Shown in pieces: positions 1 through 10,865 of a stretch of DNA of 64,000 bases (positions are counted from its first letter, which is position 1; every line of letters starts with the position of its first letter). The translations under genes were made by a program, and so were the position numbers. The stretch spans positions 1-64,000 of the forward strand of contig CACLUK010000001.1 of the NCBI GenBank assembly GCA_902610115.1. The letters are read 5' to 3'. The notes below the pieces were generated by a model. The model was not told the origin of the DNA and made no database searches. It was given only the letters and a program-made list of their open reading frames with translations. The stretch is from an uncultured Pelagibacteraceae bacterium. GTDB lineage: Bacteria; Pseudomonadota; Alphaproteobacteria; Pelagibacterales; Pelagibacteraceae.

Positions 1-1707
<1,707 letters not shown>

Positions 1708-1730
1708 GATGTTATTGATTAAATAAGCTT

Positions 1731-2507
1731 TTAGCTTGTTGCAAGCATTTTTTTTATTGACCCTATTGCTTTTGCTGGATTAAGGCCTTTAGGACATGAA
1801 TTAGTACAATTCATGATAGTGTGACATCTATATAATTTTAGTTCATCTGCAACTTTCTTTAATCTTTCTTTTTTGTCTCCATCTCTACTATCATTTATCC
1901 AACGGTATGCTTGAAGAAGAACTGCTGGACCTAAATATTTGTCACCATTCCACCAGTAGCTTGGGCATGAGGTTGAACAGCAAGCACAAAGAATACACTC
2001 ATAATATCCATCAAGTTTTTCTCTATCTTTTTGTGATTGTTTAAGTTCAACTTTTTCTTTTCCAGTTTGATCTACTTTTAACCAAGGTTGAATAGATTCG
2101 TATTGTTTGTATAAAGTTGAAAGATCACCAATTAAATCTTTTACTACTTTTAAATGAGGCAAAGGATAAATATTAAGATCTCCATTTATATCTGAATGAG
2201 ATTTAATACATGCTAGACCATTTACTCCATCAATATTCATTGCACATGAACCACAAACTCCATGAGCACAGGATCTTCTAAATGTTAAAGATGGATCTAT
2301 TTCATTTTTAATTTTAAATAAAATATCCAAAACTTTTGGGCCACAATTATCCATATCAACTTCAAATGTATCAACCCTTGGATTTTTCCCTGTTGAGGGA
2401 TCCCATCTATAAACATTTATTTTTCTTATATTTTTTGAATTAGTTTTATCTTTAAAATATTTTCCTACCTCAATTTTAGAATTTTGCGGTAGGCTAAATT
2501 GAGCCAT
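1731..2507 (-). CDS. sdhB: succinate dehydrogenase iron-sulfur subunit
   Basis: The 258-residue electron-transfer subunit of complex II, carrying electrons from SdhA flavin to quinone. Three cluster-binding groups are visible: the [2Fe-2S] set Cys80, Cys85, Cys88 and Cys100; the [4Fe-4S] set around Cys170, Cys173, Cys176 ([12 protein letters not shown]); and the [3Fe-4S] set completed by Cys180, Cys227, Cys233 and Cys237. The first motif reads [10 protein letters not shown], where most relatives have Arg-Glu in place of Ala-His; the cysteines themselves are intact. The quinone-site Trp pair in SYWWN is kept. The start is 2 bp after the sdhA stop, so translational coupling is likely. Confidence 0.97.
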   Translation of the reverse strand: MAQFSLPQNSKIEVGKYFKDKTNSKNIRKINVYRWDPSTGKNPRVDTFEVDMDNCGPKVLDILFKIKNEIDPSLTFRRSCAHGVCGSCAMNIDGVNGLACIKSHSDINGDLNIYPLPHLKVVKDLIGDLSTLYKQYESIQPWLKVDQTGKEKVELKQSQKDREKLDGYYECILCACCSTSCPSYWWNGDKYLGPAVLLQAYRWINDSRDGDKKERLKKVADELKLYRCHTIMNCTNSCPKGLNPAKAIGSIKKMLATS

Positions 2508-2509
2508 TA

Positions 2510-4285
2510 TTAATATACTCTCTCCTTAGGAGGAAAATATTGCACATCATTTGTTAAAGTTCTTGAATGAACATCTCTATATTTTATTTCCACTTTTTTT
2601 CCTTTTTGCCAAGCTAAAGTATGTTTCATAAAATTTTTGTCATCTCTTTTCGTAAAATCCTCTCTAGCGTGAGCACCTCTACTTTCTTTCCTATTATATG
2701 CTGAGTCCATAGTAGTAAGAGCCTGGCTAATTAAATTGTCGAATTCTAAAGTTTCAACTAAATCAGTGTTAAATAATAATGACTTATCTTTTACTGAGAC
2801 GTCGCTCATTCCCTCAAAGGGTTTTCGGATTTGATCCACACCTTCCTTAAGAGTCTTTTCTGTTCTAAACACCGCACACTTAGATTGCATAGTTTTTTGC
2901 ATATTTATCCTAAGTTCTGATGTTTTTGTGGAGCCATTCGAATTTCTGATTCTGTCAAATCTATCTAGGCACTTATCAGTTTCAGAGCTCGAAACTTCTT
3001 CATGAGGTCCTCCAGGCTTCACTAGCTCTGCTGCTCTTTTTGCAGCTGCTCGCCCAAAAACTACTAGATCAATTAAAGAGTTTGATCCTAATCTATTAGC
3101 TCCGTGAACTGAAACACAAGCTGCTTCTCCTATAGCCATTAACCCAGGCACAGTTTTTTCCGAACCGTTCAAAGTGAGCACCTCCGCTTTATAATTTGTA
3201 GGAATTCCTCCCATATTATAATGAACTGTTGGAACAACTGGAATAGGCTCCTTACTGACGTCAACATTTGCAAAAGTTTTTGCTGCCTCTGAAATACCTG
3301 GTAATCTCTCATCTATAACTTTTTTATCTATGTGATCTAAATGAAGGTTTATATGATCTTTGTCTTTTCCTGCGCCTCTACCCTCATTAATTTCCATTTC
3401 CATTGATCTGCTTACCACGTCTCTAGAAGCTAGGTCTTTAGCATTAGGTGCATATCTTTCCATAAATCTTTCACCTTTACCATTAACTAAAAATCCACCT
3501 TCTCCTCTAACTCCCTCAGTTATCAAACAACCAACTCCATAAATTCCGGTTGGATGAAATTGGACAAATTCCATATCTTGTAAAGGTAAACCTGCTCTGA
3601 GCACCATCGCGTTTCCATCTCCAGTACATGTATGAGCTGATGTTGCAGAGTAATAAACTTTGCCATAACCTCCAGTTGCTATGATTGTAATGTGTGATCT
3701 AAATCTGTGTATTGTACCATCTGTTAAATTCCAAGCTATCACACCTTTGCACTCACCGTTCTTCATAATTAAATCTAATGCAAAATATTCAATAAAAAAT
3801 TCTGTTTGTTGCTTCAAAGCTTGGCCGTAGAGAGTGTGCAAGATAGCGTGACCAGTTCTGTCAGCAGCTGCACAAGTTCTTTGAGCAGTTCCGTTACCAT
3901 AATTTTTAGTCATTCCTCCAAAAGGTCTTTGGTAGATTTTTCCATCATCAGTTCTGCTGAAAGGAACTCCGTATCTTTCTAATTCAACTACTGCTCTCGG
4001 GGCTTCCTTGCAAAGATATTCAATTGCGTCCTGATCACCAAGCCAATCGGATCCTTTAACAGTATCGTACATATGCCATCGCCAATCATCTTCACCCATG
4101 TTTCCTAATGCAGCGGAAATACCTCCTTGAGCTGCTGATGTATGGCTTCTTGTTGGAAAGACTTTGGATATACATGCAGTTTTTAAACCTGCCTCTGATA
4201 GACCAACTGCCGCTCTTAAACCAGAACCTCCTGCTCCAAGAACAACAACATCATATTCGTGATCAATTATTTTATATGCGCTCAT
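2510..4285 (-). CDS. sdhA: succinate dehydrogenase flavoprotein subunit
   Basis: The 591-residue catalytic subunit of complex II, oxidising succinate to fumarate with covalently bound FAD. An N-terminal dinucleotide fold ([13 protein letters not shown], about residues 14-26) is followed by the [10 protein letters not shown] motif, whose His carries the FAD. The active-site segment [21 protein letters not shown] near residues 240-260 and the capping segment [14 protein letters not shown] are present, as is the C-terminal [13 protein letters not shown] motif. Length and motifs are normal. Its start codon overlaps the stop of sdhD, and sdhB follows after 2 bp, so all four sdh genes form one operon. 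Confidence 0.98.
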   Translation of the reverse strand: MSAYKIIDHEYDVVVLGAGGSGLRAAVGLSEAGLKTACISKVFPTRSHTSAAQGGISAALGNMGEDDWRWHMYDTVKGSDWLGDQDAIEYLCKEAPRAVVELERYGVPFSRTDDGKIYQRPFGGMTKNYGNGTAQRTCAAADRTGHAILHTLYGQALKQQTEFFIEYFALDLIMKNGECKGVIAWNLTDGTIHRFRSHITIIATGGYGKVYYSATSAHTCTGDGNAMVLRAGLPLQDMEFVQFHPTGIYGVGCLITEGVRGEGGFLVNGKGERFMERYAPNAKDLASRDVVSRSMEMEINEGRGAGKDKDHINLHLDHIDKKVIDERLPGISEAAKTFANVDVSKEPIPVVPTVHYNMGGIPTNYKAEVLTLNGSEKTVPGLMAIGEAACVSVHGANRLGSNSLIDLVVFGRAAAKRAAELVKPGGPHEEVSSSETDKCLDRFDRIRNSNGSTKTSELRINMQKTMQSKCAVFRTEKTLKEGVDQIRKPFEGMSDVSVKDKSLLFNTDLVETLEFDNLISQALTTMDSAYNRKESRGAHAREDFTKRDDKNFMKHTLAWQKGKKVEIKYRDVHSRTLTNDVQYFPPKERVY

Positions 4286-4611
4286 TAGTTTAAATTGTAT
4301 ATAGTTATTATTGTTAAAAATGGAACTACTATAACAAATAAATTTAATACTTTATTTGCGACATTTTTGGTTTGCTCAACATGTAAATAATCCTCAAAAA
4401 TCTCACTTATAGTCAGTTTATAAAAAAAGAATGCGATAATGACTAGTAGTGAAAATAATAATTTGGATGTTTTACCAGAGAAAAATTCAATTATTTCTAA
4501 ATAACTCTTATCGTAAATAGATACAAAACTAATTAAAAACCAAATCATAAACGGAATAAGAATTAATGAACTAATCTTAGTAAAAATCCATTTTTTTGTA
4601 GAGAAATGCAT
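4285..4611 (-). CDS. sdhD: succinate dehydrogenase membrane anchor subunit SdhD
   Basis: Small integral membrane anchor (108 residues from the ATG at 4611, three predicted membrane spans) that with SdhC holds complex II in the membrane and forms the quinone site. The family mark EDYLH (about residues 73-77) matches the DYV segment of other SdhD proteins, including the quinone-site Asp-Tyr. The heme b ligand expected 11 residues before that Asp (His71 in E. coli) is Phe63 here. I chose ATG 4611 because it lies just after the sdhC stop; an upstream in-frame TTG at 4632 would overlap sdhC by 20 bp. Identity rests on position plus this motif, since SdhD sequences diverge strongly. Confidence 0.88.
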   Translation of the reverse strand: MHFSTKKWIFTKISSLILIPFMIWFLISFVSIYDKSYLEIIEFFSGKTSKLLFSLLVIIAFFFYKLTISEIFEDYLHVEQTKNVANKVLNLFVIVVPFLTIITIYNLN

Positions 4612-4612
4612 T

Positions 4613-4996
4613 TTAAAAAAAATTTCTCCCAACCAAATAAAATAAAATTGTTAATATAAAAGATCCAATCAAAGTAATAACTCCTGATATTTTTGCAACT
4701 TTTAAATCAAAACCAAAACCAGCATCCCATATCAAATGCCTTATCTCATTTAAGATTTGAAAACTAAAAGTCCAACAAAGTGAAATAATCAAAAACTTTC
4801 CAAAAAAAGTATTTAAAACAATTTCAAAGGATCGATAGAAATTTTCACCAAAAAATAATGAAATAGCCCAAAAACAAATTACGATCAATGCAAAAAAATT
4901 TATCACACCTACTACTCTGTGCGTAATTGATAATAAAGATGATATATGCCATTTATAAATTTGAAGATGGGGACTTAATGGATTATTATTTTGCAT
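4613..4996 (-). CDS. sdhC: succinate dehydrogenase cytochrome b556 subunit SdhC
   Basis: Membrane subunit of complex II, 127 residues with three hydrophobic spans. The family opening LSPHLQIY and the SLLSITHRVVG helix are clear, with quinone-site residues Ser23 and Arg27. The second span ends in NEIRHLIWDAGFGFD, the typical SdhC signature. The heme-ligand His that normally sits seven residues before the RH histidine (His84 in E. coli) is Gln80 here, so with SdhD Phe63 both usual heme b ligands are missing. The ATG at 4996 was chosen because it starts directly before the conserved PLSPHLQIY opening and lies 20 bp after asd; an upstream in-frame start would overlap asd. Confidence 0.93.
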   Translation of the reverse strand: MQNNNPLSPHLQIYKWHISSLLSITHRVVGVINFFALIVICFWAISLFFGENFYRSFEIVLNTFFGKFLIISLCWTFSFQILNEIRHLIWDAGFGFDLKVAKISGVITLIGSFILTILFYLVGRNFF

Positions 4997-5016
4997 AATA
5001 AACTTATAAACTATAG

Positions 5017-6009
5017 TTATAATTTTTTCATTAAACACTCAGCAATTTGCACAGTATTTAACGCCGCTCCTTTCAATAAGTTGTCTGATACTACCCATAA
5101 ATTAATCGCTTTAATATTTGAATTATCTTTTCTAATTCTTGATATATAGGTTGTATAACTTCCTTCAGCTTCTAGAGGAGTCATATATCCACCATCACTA
5201 GGCTCATCAATAACTTTACAACCCGGGGCATTTTTTAAAATTTTAATTATATTCTCGAAATCATATAGATTATCAAACTCAATATTAATAGACTCTGAAT
5301 GACCAGTTCTAACGGGAACTCTAACGCATGTTGCGGAAACATCGATTTCATTATCTAAGATCTTTTTAGTTTCATTAGTCATTTTTAATTCTTCTTTTGT
5401 ATATCCATCCTGATCAAAAGAATCGATATGCGGAATTAAGTTAAAAGCGATTTGTTTAGTAAAATTTATTAGCTTAATTTTTTTTCCATCTAAATAATCT
5501 CTTGATTGATCAAAAAGCTCATCCATAGATTCTTTACCGGCACCAGAAACTGCTTGGTAAGTTGAAACTATAACTCGTTTGATTTTATACTCATCATGCA
5601 ATGGCTTTAAAGGAAGAACCATTTGCATAGTTGAGCAATTCGGATTTGCTATGATGTTCTTATGCTTATTAAGTGCATCTGAATTTACTTCTGGTACAAC
5701 AAGAGGAACATCTTTTTGCATTCTAAAATAACTAGAGTTATCTATAACAATAGTTTCTTTTGCTGCTTTAGGGACCCATTCTTTAGCTACCTTGCTTCCT
5801 GCTGCAAAAAAAGTAATTTGGGCTCTAGAAAAATTGTAATTTTCTAAATCTTCGATTTCAATTTCTTTATTTTTAAATTTAATTTTTTTTCCTGCACTTT
5901 TTGAAGATGCTACTAAAAAAAGATTATCGATAGCTAATTTAGATTTTTCTAAAATTTCTATTGTTTTTCTTCCTACATTTCCTGAAGCACCAATAATTGC
6001 AAAATTCAT
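5017..6009 (-). CDS. asd: aspartate-semialdehyde dehydrogenase
   Basis: Converts L-aspartyl phosphate to aspartate semialdehyde with NADPH, the branch point to lysine, diaminopimelate, threonine and methionine. At 330 residues it has the normal length. The Rossmann loop GASGNVGRK (about residues 7-15), the catalytic Cys125 in IANPNCSTMQM, the AVSGAGKES segment and the substrate-binding RVPVRTGHS segment (with the active-site His) are all present. It lies between leuB (11 bp upstream) and sdhC (20 bp downstream) in the same minus-strand run. It supplies precursor for the dapF product encoded on the other strand at 12383. Confidence 0.97.
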   Translation of the reverse strand: MNFAIIGASGNVGRKTIEILEKSKLAIDNLFLVASSKSAGKKIKFKNKEIEIEDLENYNFSRAQITFFAAGSKVAKEWVPKAAKETIVIDNSSYFRMQKDVPLVVPEVNSDALNKHKNIIANPNCSTMQMVLPLKPLHDEYKIKRVIVSTYQAVSGAGKESMDELFDQSRDYLDGKKIKLINFTKQIAFNLIPHIDSFDQDGYTKEELKMTNETKKILDNEIDVSATCVRVPVRTGHSESINIEFDNLYDFENIIKILKNAPGCKVIDEPSDGGYMTPLEAEGSYTTYISRIRKDNSNIKAINLWVVSDNLLKGAALNTVQIAECLMKKL

Positions 6010-6020
6010 AATTTCTTACT

Positions 6021-7124
6021 TTATTTCAATTTTGCGATGATTGCATCACCCATCTCTGTTGTAGAAACCTCTTTCATATTTTTAGACATTATATCTTTTG
6101 TTCTTAAACCATCGTCTAAAACACTTTGAACGGCATTATCGAGTTGATCTGCCTCTTTTCCAAGGTCTAAAGAATACCTTAATGCCATAGATAAACTTAA
6201 AATAGTAGCTATCGGGTTAGCAATATTTTTCCCCTCAATATCAGGCGCAGACCCATGAACTGGTTCGTATAACGATCTAACTCTTCCATTTTTATCTTTT
6301 GCACCTAATGATGCAGAAGGTAAAAGTCCTAGAGAGCCTGTAAGCATTGCTGCCTCGTCGGATAACATATCTCCAAATAAGTTGTCTGCTAAAATAACAT
6401 CAAATTGTTTTGGATATCTTAAAAGCTGCATTGCACAGTTATCAGCTAACATATGATTTAACTCGACCTTTTTAAATTCTTTATCCTTAATTGCTTGTAC
6501 TTCTTCTCTCCATAAAATACCTGCCTCCATGACATTAGATTTTTCGCAAGAAGTAACCTTATTTTTTCTTTTTTTTGCCAAATCAAAAGCAACACGTGCA
6601 ATCCGGTGAATTTCTGAAGTAGTGTATGAGTGAGTATTAATTCCTTTTCTTTGGTTATTTTCCATTGGTTCAATCCCACGCGGTTCACCGAAATAAATAC
6701 CACCGGTTAACTCTCTTACAATCATAATATCTAACCCTGAAACTATTTCTGGTTTAAGAGTTGAAGAATCAACCAGTTGTTTGAAGCAAATAGCTGGCCT
6801 TAAGTTAGCAAATAACTTTAACTCTTTTCTAAGTTTTAAAAGAGCTCTTTCAGGTTTTTTTGAAAATTCCAAATTATCCCATTTAGGTCCGCCACAAGCA
6901 CCTAATATTACTGCGTCGGACTCCAAAGACTTATAAAAAACTTCATCAGTAATTGGAACTTTATTTGCGTCAATAGATGAACCGCCAATTAATTCTTGGC
7001 TTAAAACAAAATCTAAAGACTTTGTTTTATTCATCCATTCAAGTATTTTTCTAACTTCTGCAACCACCTCAGGGCCAATTCCGTCACCAGGTAAAAGCAA
7101 AATTTTCCTAGTTTTATTAGCCAT
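6021..7124 (-). CDS. leuB: 3-isopropylmalate dehydrogenase
   Basis: Third enzyme of leucine synthesis: oxidative decarboxylation of (2R,3S)-3-isopropylmalate with NAD and a divalent metal. The 367 residues hold the [12 protein letters not shown] start, the [14 protein letters not shown] segment that binds substrate, the [10 protein letters not shown] motif and the metal-binding [20 protein letters not shown] signature. The C-terminal [18 protein letters not shown] segment is the NAD site. The start overlaps the end of leuD by 8 bp, showing translational coupling. leuA is not in this window. Confidence 0.97.
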   Translation of the reverse strand: MANKTRKILLLPGDGIGPEVVAEVRKILEWMNKTKSLDFVLSQELIGGSSIDANKVPITDEVFYKSLESDAVILGACGGPKWDNLEFSKKPERALLKLRKELKLFANLRPAICFKQLVDSSTLKPEIVSGLDIMIVRELTGGIYFGEPRGIEPMENNQRKGINTHSYTTSEIHRIARVAFDLAKKRKNKVTSCEKSNVMEAGILWREEVQAIKDKEFKKVELNHMLADNCAMQLLRYPKQFDVILADNLFGDMLSDEAAMLTGSLGLLPSASLGAKDKNGRVRSLYEPVHGSAPDIEGKNIANPIATILSLSMALRYSLDLGKEADQLDNAVQSVLDDGLRTKDIMSKNMKEVSTTEMGDAIIAKLK

Positions 7125-7725
7125 TATTAAGAACCCAAGGTTTTGTGGCTTGTAATTTTTTTTCGTAATTGTCTATGCTGGAAATTTTTTCCATAGAAAG
7201 TGCTATATCATCTAGTCCTTCCATTAAACATTTCTTTTTAAAGGGATCTAGCTCAAAATTTGCAACTTTATTTCCATATTTTATTTCTTGCTTCTCTAAA
7301 CTAATTTCAATTTCCTCTTTCCTGTTAGAATATTCGGCTAGTTCAATCACGATTTTGTCATCAATCTTAATTGGAAGAATTCCATTTTTAAAACAATTAT
7401 TGTAAAAAATATCTGCAAAGCTTGCACTTATTACGCACTTTATGCCAAAATCTGATAAAGCCCATGGAGCGTGTTCTCTAGATGAACCGCATCCAAAATT
7501 TTTTCCTGCTAAAAGAATTTTTGATTTATTATAAGGTTCTCTGTTAAGAATGAAATCAACGTTTTCTTTCCCGTTTTCATCATAACGCATTTCATAAAAT
7601 AAACTTTTTCCTAAACCTGTTCTTTTAATGGTTTTTAAAAATTGCTTTGGGATAATCATATCTGTATCAATATTTTGTAATGATAGATATGATGGTATTG
7701 ATCTTAAGTTGTTAAACTTTTCCAT
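7117..7725 (-). CDS. leuD: 3-isopropylmalate dehydratase small subunit
   Basis: Small subunit (202 residues) of isopropylmalate isomerase, which pairs with LeuC to convert 2- to 3-isopropylmalate. The swivelling-domain motifs are present: the [14 protein letters not shown] opening (about residues 18-31) and the [15 protein letters not shown] substrate loop (about 76-90). It begins 1 bp after leuC and overlaps leuB by 8 bp, so leuCDB is a tight translationally coupled unit. Confidence 0.97.
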   Translation of the reverse strand: MEKFNNLRSIPSYLSLQNIDTDMIIPKQFLKTIKRTGLGKSLFYEMRYDENGKENVDFILNREPYNKSKILLAGKNFGCGSSREHAPWALSDFGIKCVISASFADIFYNNCFKNGILPIKIDDKIVIELAEYSNRKEEIEISLEKQEIKYGNKVANFELDPFKKKCLMEGLDDIALSMEKISSIDNYEKKLQATKPWVLNNG

Positions 7726-7726
7726 A

Positions 7727-9124
7727 TTATATGTCTCTTACATCAGTTAGATGCCCTTTAATTGCTGCTGCGATAGCCATTCCTGGGCTAACTAAATGTG
7801 TTCTGCCTCCACGACCTTGCCTGCCTTCAAAGTTTCTATTTGAAGTTGATGCACATCTTTCTCTAGGTTTTAATTGATCTGGATTCATGCCCAAACACAT
7901 TGAACAGCCAGGCTCTCTCCATTCAAAACCTGCTTCTTTGAATATTTTGTCAATTCCTTCTTTTTCAGCTTGCTCTTTGACCAATCCAGATCCTGGAACG
8001 ACCATAGCGCTGACATTTTCGGCAATCTTTTTGCCTTTAAGAAGATCTGCAGCCAATCTTAAATCTTCTATTCTCCCATTAGTACAGCTTCCTATAAAAA
8101 TCTTGTCGATTTTTATGTCTGAAATTTTGGTGTTTGCTTTTAATCCCATGTAATCAAGAGATCTTTTCATGGCCATTTTTCTATCCTCGTTCTTTTCCTT
8201 TTCTGGATCCGGCACAACACCAGTAACTGGTGATACATCTTGAGGTGAAGTCCCCCAAGTAACAAGTGGTTCTATATTTTTGCCATCAATATTTACCTCT
8301 TTATCAAATTTGCAGTCTTTATCTGAATACAAAGTCTTCCAAAATTCTACAGCTTTAGTCCAATTTTCTCCTTTTGGTGACATAGTTTTACCTTTTAAAT
8401 AACTAAATGTTTTCTCATCTGGAGCGATTAACCCTGCTCTTGCACCTGCTTCAATGGTCATATTACAAACAGTCATTCTTTCTTCCATGCTTAAACTTTT
8501 AATTACATCGCCGGCAAATTCAACGACGTATCCGGTTCCGCCTGCAGTTCCAATCGTGCCAATAATTTTTAAAATTACATCTTTTGCAGTAACTCCCTTA
8601 GGCAAATTGCCATTAACGTTTATTCTCAAATTTTTTGATTTCTTTTGCATTAAAGTCTGTGTAGCAAGAACGTGTTCAACTTCAGATGTTCCTATTCCAA
8701 AAGCTAATGCGCCGAATGCTCCATGTGTAGCAGTATGGCTATCTCCGCATACAATTACTGTTCCTGGCTGTGTAAAACCTTGTTCAGGTCCTATAATGTG
8801 GACTATGCCCTGACGCTTATCATTAACATCAAAAAGTTCTACCCCAAAGTCTCTGCAGTTTTTTCTTAATGTTTCTACTTGAATTCTAGAGTCCGCATCA
8901 TTTATACCTTTTGACCTGTCGGTAGTAGGAACATTGTGGTCAGGCACTGCAAGAGTTAATTCTGGTCGTCTAACTTTTCTTTTTTGTAATCTGAGCCCTT
9001 CAAAAGCTTGGGGGCTTGTAACTTCATGGACTAAATGTCTATCAACATAAATTAATGACGTTCCATCGCTCTGTTCATGAACAAGATGGTTTTCCCATAT
9101 CTTATCGTATAGAGTTTTAGACAT
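7727..9124 (-). CDS. leuC: 3-isopropylmalate dehydratase large subunit
   Basis: Aconitase-family large subunit (465 residues) of isopropylmalate isomerase. It carries the [4Fe-4S] cluster on Cys347 (in IGSCTNGR), Cys407 and Cys410 (in GCSMCLGM). The [19 protein letters not shown] segment near residues 126-144 and the [12 protein letters not shown]-terminal motif are family signatures. It starts 6 bp after the stop of rplS, so leucine synthesis here appears to be transcribed downstream of the ribosomal/trmD block. I see no leader peptide or attenuator before it, so any control would have to act from further upstream or after transcription. Confidence 0.98.
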   Translation of the reverse strand: MSKTLYDKIWENHLVHEQSDGTSLIYVDRHLVHEVTSPQAFEGLRLQKRKVRRPELTLAVPDHNVPTTDRSKGINDADSRIQVETLRKNCRDFGVELFDVNDKRQGIVHIIGPEQGFTQPGTVIVCGDSHTATHGAFGALAFGIGTSEVEHVLATQTLMQKKSKNLRINVNGNLPKGVTAKDVILKIIGTIGTAGGTGYVVEFAGDVIKSLSMEERMTVCNMTIEAGARAGLIAPDEKTFSYLKGKTMSPKGENWTKAVEFWKTLYSDKDCKFDKEVNIDGKNIEPLVTWGTSPQDVSPVTGVVPDPEKEKNEDRKMAMKRSLDYMGLKANTKISDIKIDKIFIGSCTNGRIEDLRLAADLLKGKKIAENVSAMVVPGSGLVKEQAEKEGIDKIFKEAGFEWREPGCSMCLGMNPDQLKPRERCASTSNRNFEGRQGRGGRTHLVSPGMAIAAAIKGHLTDVRDI

Positions 9125-9130
9125 TAATTT

Positions 9131-9640
9131 TTATTTTTTATCGCTAGTTGGCTTTTCAGCTTTAGCTTCGACTTTTGGAGCCTCTTTTTTAATTTCTTCA
9201 ACTTTAGTCTCTTGCGTAGTAGGCTCGATCGGTTTTACTTTTTGCTCCTCAGGCTTTACTGAAACATCAACACCAATTTTCTTTTTAATTTTTTCAGCAA
9301 TTCTTGCAGATTTTCCTTTTCTATCTCTTAAATAATAAAGTTTTGCCCTCCTTACTTTTCCTGTTCTGATTACTTTAATTGAGTCTACGTTTGGACTGTA
9401 CAGAGCGAAAGTTCTCTCCACTCCCTCACCGAATGAAATTTTTCTTACCGTAAAAGAGGAGTTTATATCTCTATTTTTTTTTGCAATACAAACACCTTCG
9501 AAATATTGAATTCTCTCTCTTTTACCCTCAACAATTTTAACACCAACTTTTATTGTATCTCCAGGAGAAAAGTCTGTAATTTTTTTATTAGCAACTATCT
9601 TTTTTATTGCTGCTTTGTTTATGTCTTCAATGTTTTTCAT
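9131..9640 (-). CDS. rplS: ribosomal protein L19 with a long charged C-terminal tail
   Basis: Large-subunit ribosomal protein at the 30S-50S interface. Residues 1 to about 115 match L19, including [16 protein letters not shown], the [12 protein letters not shown] segment, [17 protein letters not shown] and the [17 protein letters not shown] motif. Bacterial L19 usually stops near there; here about 50 more residues follow, rich in Lys, Glu, Pro and Val and likely disordered. The start overlaps the end of trmD by 14 bp. A similar tail is present on S16 two genes upstream. Confidence 0.96.
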   Translation of the reverse strand: MKNIEDINKAAIKKIVANKKITDFSPGDTIKVGVKIVEGKRERIQYFEGVCIAKKNRDINSSFTVRKISFGEGVERTFALYSPNVDSIKVIRTGKVRRAKLYYLRDRKGKSARIAEKIKKKIGVDVSVKPEEQKVKPIEPTTQETKVEEIKKEAPKVEAKAEKPTSDKK

Positions 9641-10328
9641 TTTTTTTCTCTAAATATTTTTTCCAAAGATCGGGTCTCTGGCGACGTGTTATAGCCTCAG
9701 ATTGAGATAAACGCCACCCTTTTATTTTGGCATGATCACCTGAAAATAGTACCTCTGGTGGGCTTTTACCTTCCCATTCTCGTGGTTTAGTATATTGAGG
9801 ATACTCTAAAAGATGATTTTCAAAACTTTCTTCTTTAACAGAGTCTTTATTTCCAAGCACTCCCGGTAATAATCGAACCAAAGCATCAATTATAACAAAA
9901 GAAGCTGGCTCTCCTCCTGATAGGACAAAATCACCCAAACTATATTCTTCAATATTTCTTGTCTCTAAGAGCCTTTGATCAACACCCTCAAAATGACCAC
10001 AGATAAGGTTTACATTTTTTTCTTTACTTAAAGATCTTGCAACGTTTTGATCAAATTTTTTACCTCTTGGAGATAAGTAGATAATTTTTTCACCTTTTTT
10101 TATATTACTATCAAGCGCGGATGCTAATATATCAGGTCGTAGAAGCATTCCACTTCCTCCACCAAAAGGAGTGTCATCTACAGTGCCGTGATTATCTTTT
10201 GAATAATCTCTGATATTAATAACTTTTAAATTCCAAATCTTTTTTTCCTTTGCCTTTTTAAATATCCCTATATCTAAAGGTCCAGGAAATAAATCTGGGT
10301 ATAAAGTAAAAATTTTTACCTCTAACAT
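9627..10328 (-). CDS. trmD: tRNA (guanine37-N1)-methyltransferase
   Basis: SPOUT-class enzyme that methylates G37 next to the anticodon using SAM, preventing frameshifts. At 233 residues it shows the [12 protein letters not shown] opening, the trefoil-knot SAM site made by [21 protein letters not shown] and [15 protein letters not shown], and the C-terminal [13 protein letters not shown] segment with the catalytic Asp loop nearby. It follows rpsP by only 17 bp. In most proteobacteria rimM lies between rpsP and trmD, and it is absent here. Confidence 0.97.
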   Translation of the reverse strand: MLEVKIFTLYPDLFPGPLDIGIFKKAKEKKIWNLKVINIRDYSKDNHGTVDDTPFGGGSGMLLRPDILASALDSNIKKGEKIIYLSPRGKKFDQNVARSLSKEKNVNLICGHFEGVDQRLLETRNIEEYSLGDFVLSGGEPASFVIIDALVRLLPGVLGNKDSVKEESFENHLLEYPQYTKPREWEGKSPPEVLFSGDHAKIKGWRLSQSEAITRRQRPDLWKKYLEKKNEKH

Positions 10329-10345
10329 CTCTAATTACCTTTTGG

Positions 10346-10855
10346 CTAAGCCTTTTTCTCTTCCTTCTTTGGCTCTTCCTTTTTAGCCTCTGCTTTAGGT
10401 TCTTCCTTTTTTTGCTCTTCCTTTTTAGCCTCTGCTTTAGGTTGCTCCTTTTTAGGTTCTTCCTTTTTTGCTTCCGTTTTTTGATCTGGCTTTTTACCGT
10501 CAGCTGCTGGAGCATCTTTTTTAGTCTCTTCTTTTTTATCTCCTTCAGCTTTTTTTCTATCTTTTTTAGGTATCGCCTTTAAAGGATTGTTTCCAGGTTT
10601 TGGCATTGGCATTAACTGCACCTCTCCTAGTAATCTCAAAACTCTCATCGTTGGCTGAGCTCCTTTACTCATCCAATATTTTACTCTTTCTGCCTCTACT
10701 TTTATTCTTTCCTTTTTATCTTTCGGAAGTAACGGATTGTAAGAGCCAATTTTTTCAATAAATTTTCCATCTCTCGGGTATCTACTGTCAGCAATTACAA
10801 TTTTATAAATGGGCCTTTTTCTTACACCTCCCATTGATAGTCTTATTCTTAACAT
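10346..10855 (-). CDS. rpsP: ribosomal protein S16 with a Lys/Glu-rich repeat tail
   Basis: Small-subunit ribosomal protein. Residues 1-85 match S16 (RLSMGGVRKRPIYKIVIADSR at the start, then FIEKIGSYNPLL and the AERVKYWMSKGAQPT segment). The usual protein ends near residue 80-90; this one has about 85 further residues dominated by Lys, Glu, Ala and Pro, including two copies of a 14-residue unit resembling AEAKKEEPKKEEP. The tail is low complexity and probably disordered. The gene follows ffh by 10 bp, the common alphaproteobacterial order ffh-rpsP. Confidence 0.95.
   Translation of the reverse strand: MLRIRLSMGGVRKRPIYKIVIADSRYPRDGKFIEKIGSYNPLLPKDKKERIKVEAERVKYWMSKGAQPTMRVLRLLGEVQLMPMPKPGNNPLKAIPKKDRKKAEGDKKEETKKDAPAADGKKPDQKTEAKKEEPKKEQPKAEAKKEEQKKEEPKAEAKKEEPKKEEKKA
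10372..10443 (-). repeat. 42-bp tandem repeat in the 3' end of rpsP
   Basis: A 30-base stretch at 10372-10401 recurs exactly at 10414-10443, a period of 42 bp (14 codons). It encodes the repeated Ala-Glu-Ala-Lys-Lys-Glu-Glu tail unit of S16. Further degenerate copies lie toward 10460. Such repeats can gain or lose units by slippage while keeping frame. Confidence 0.85.
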
Positions 10856-10865
10856 TTTGTACCTT

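Noticed and set aside
8454..8813. Plus-strand frame of 119 codons inside leuC
   Set aside because: Antisense shadow of a clear leuC coding region with intact motifs; no supporting promoter or ribosome binding site.
10258..10515. Minus-strand Lys/Arg-rich frame of 85 codons across the rpsP 3' end and the trmD start
   Set aside because: It is the shifted reading of the repetitive rpsP tail; it overlaps both real genes and has no family match.
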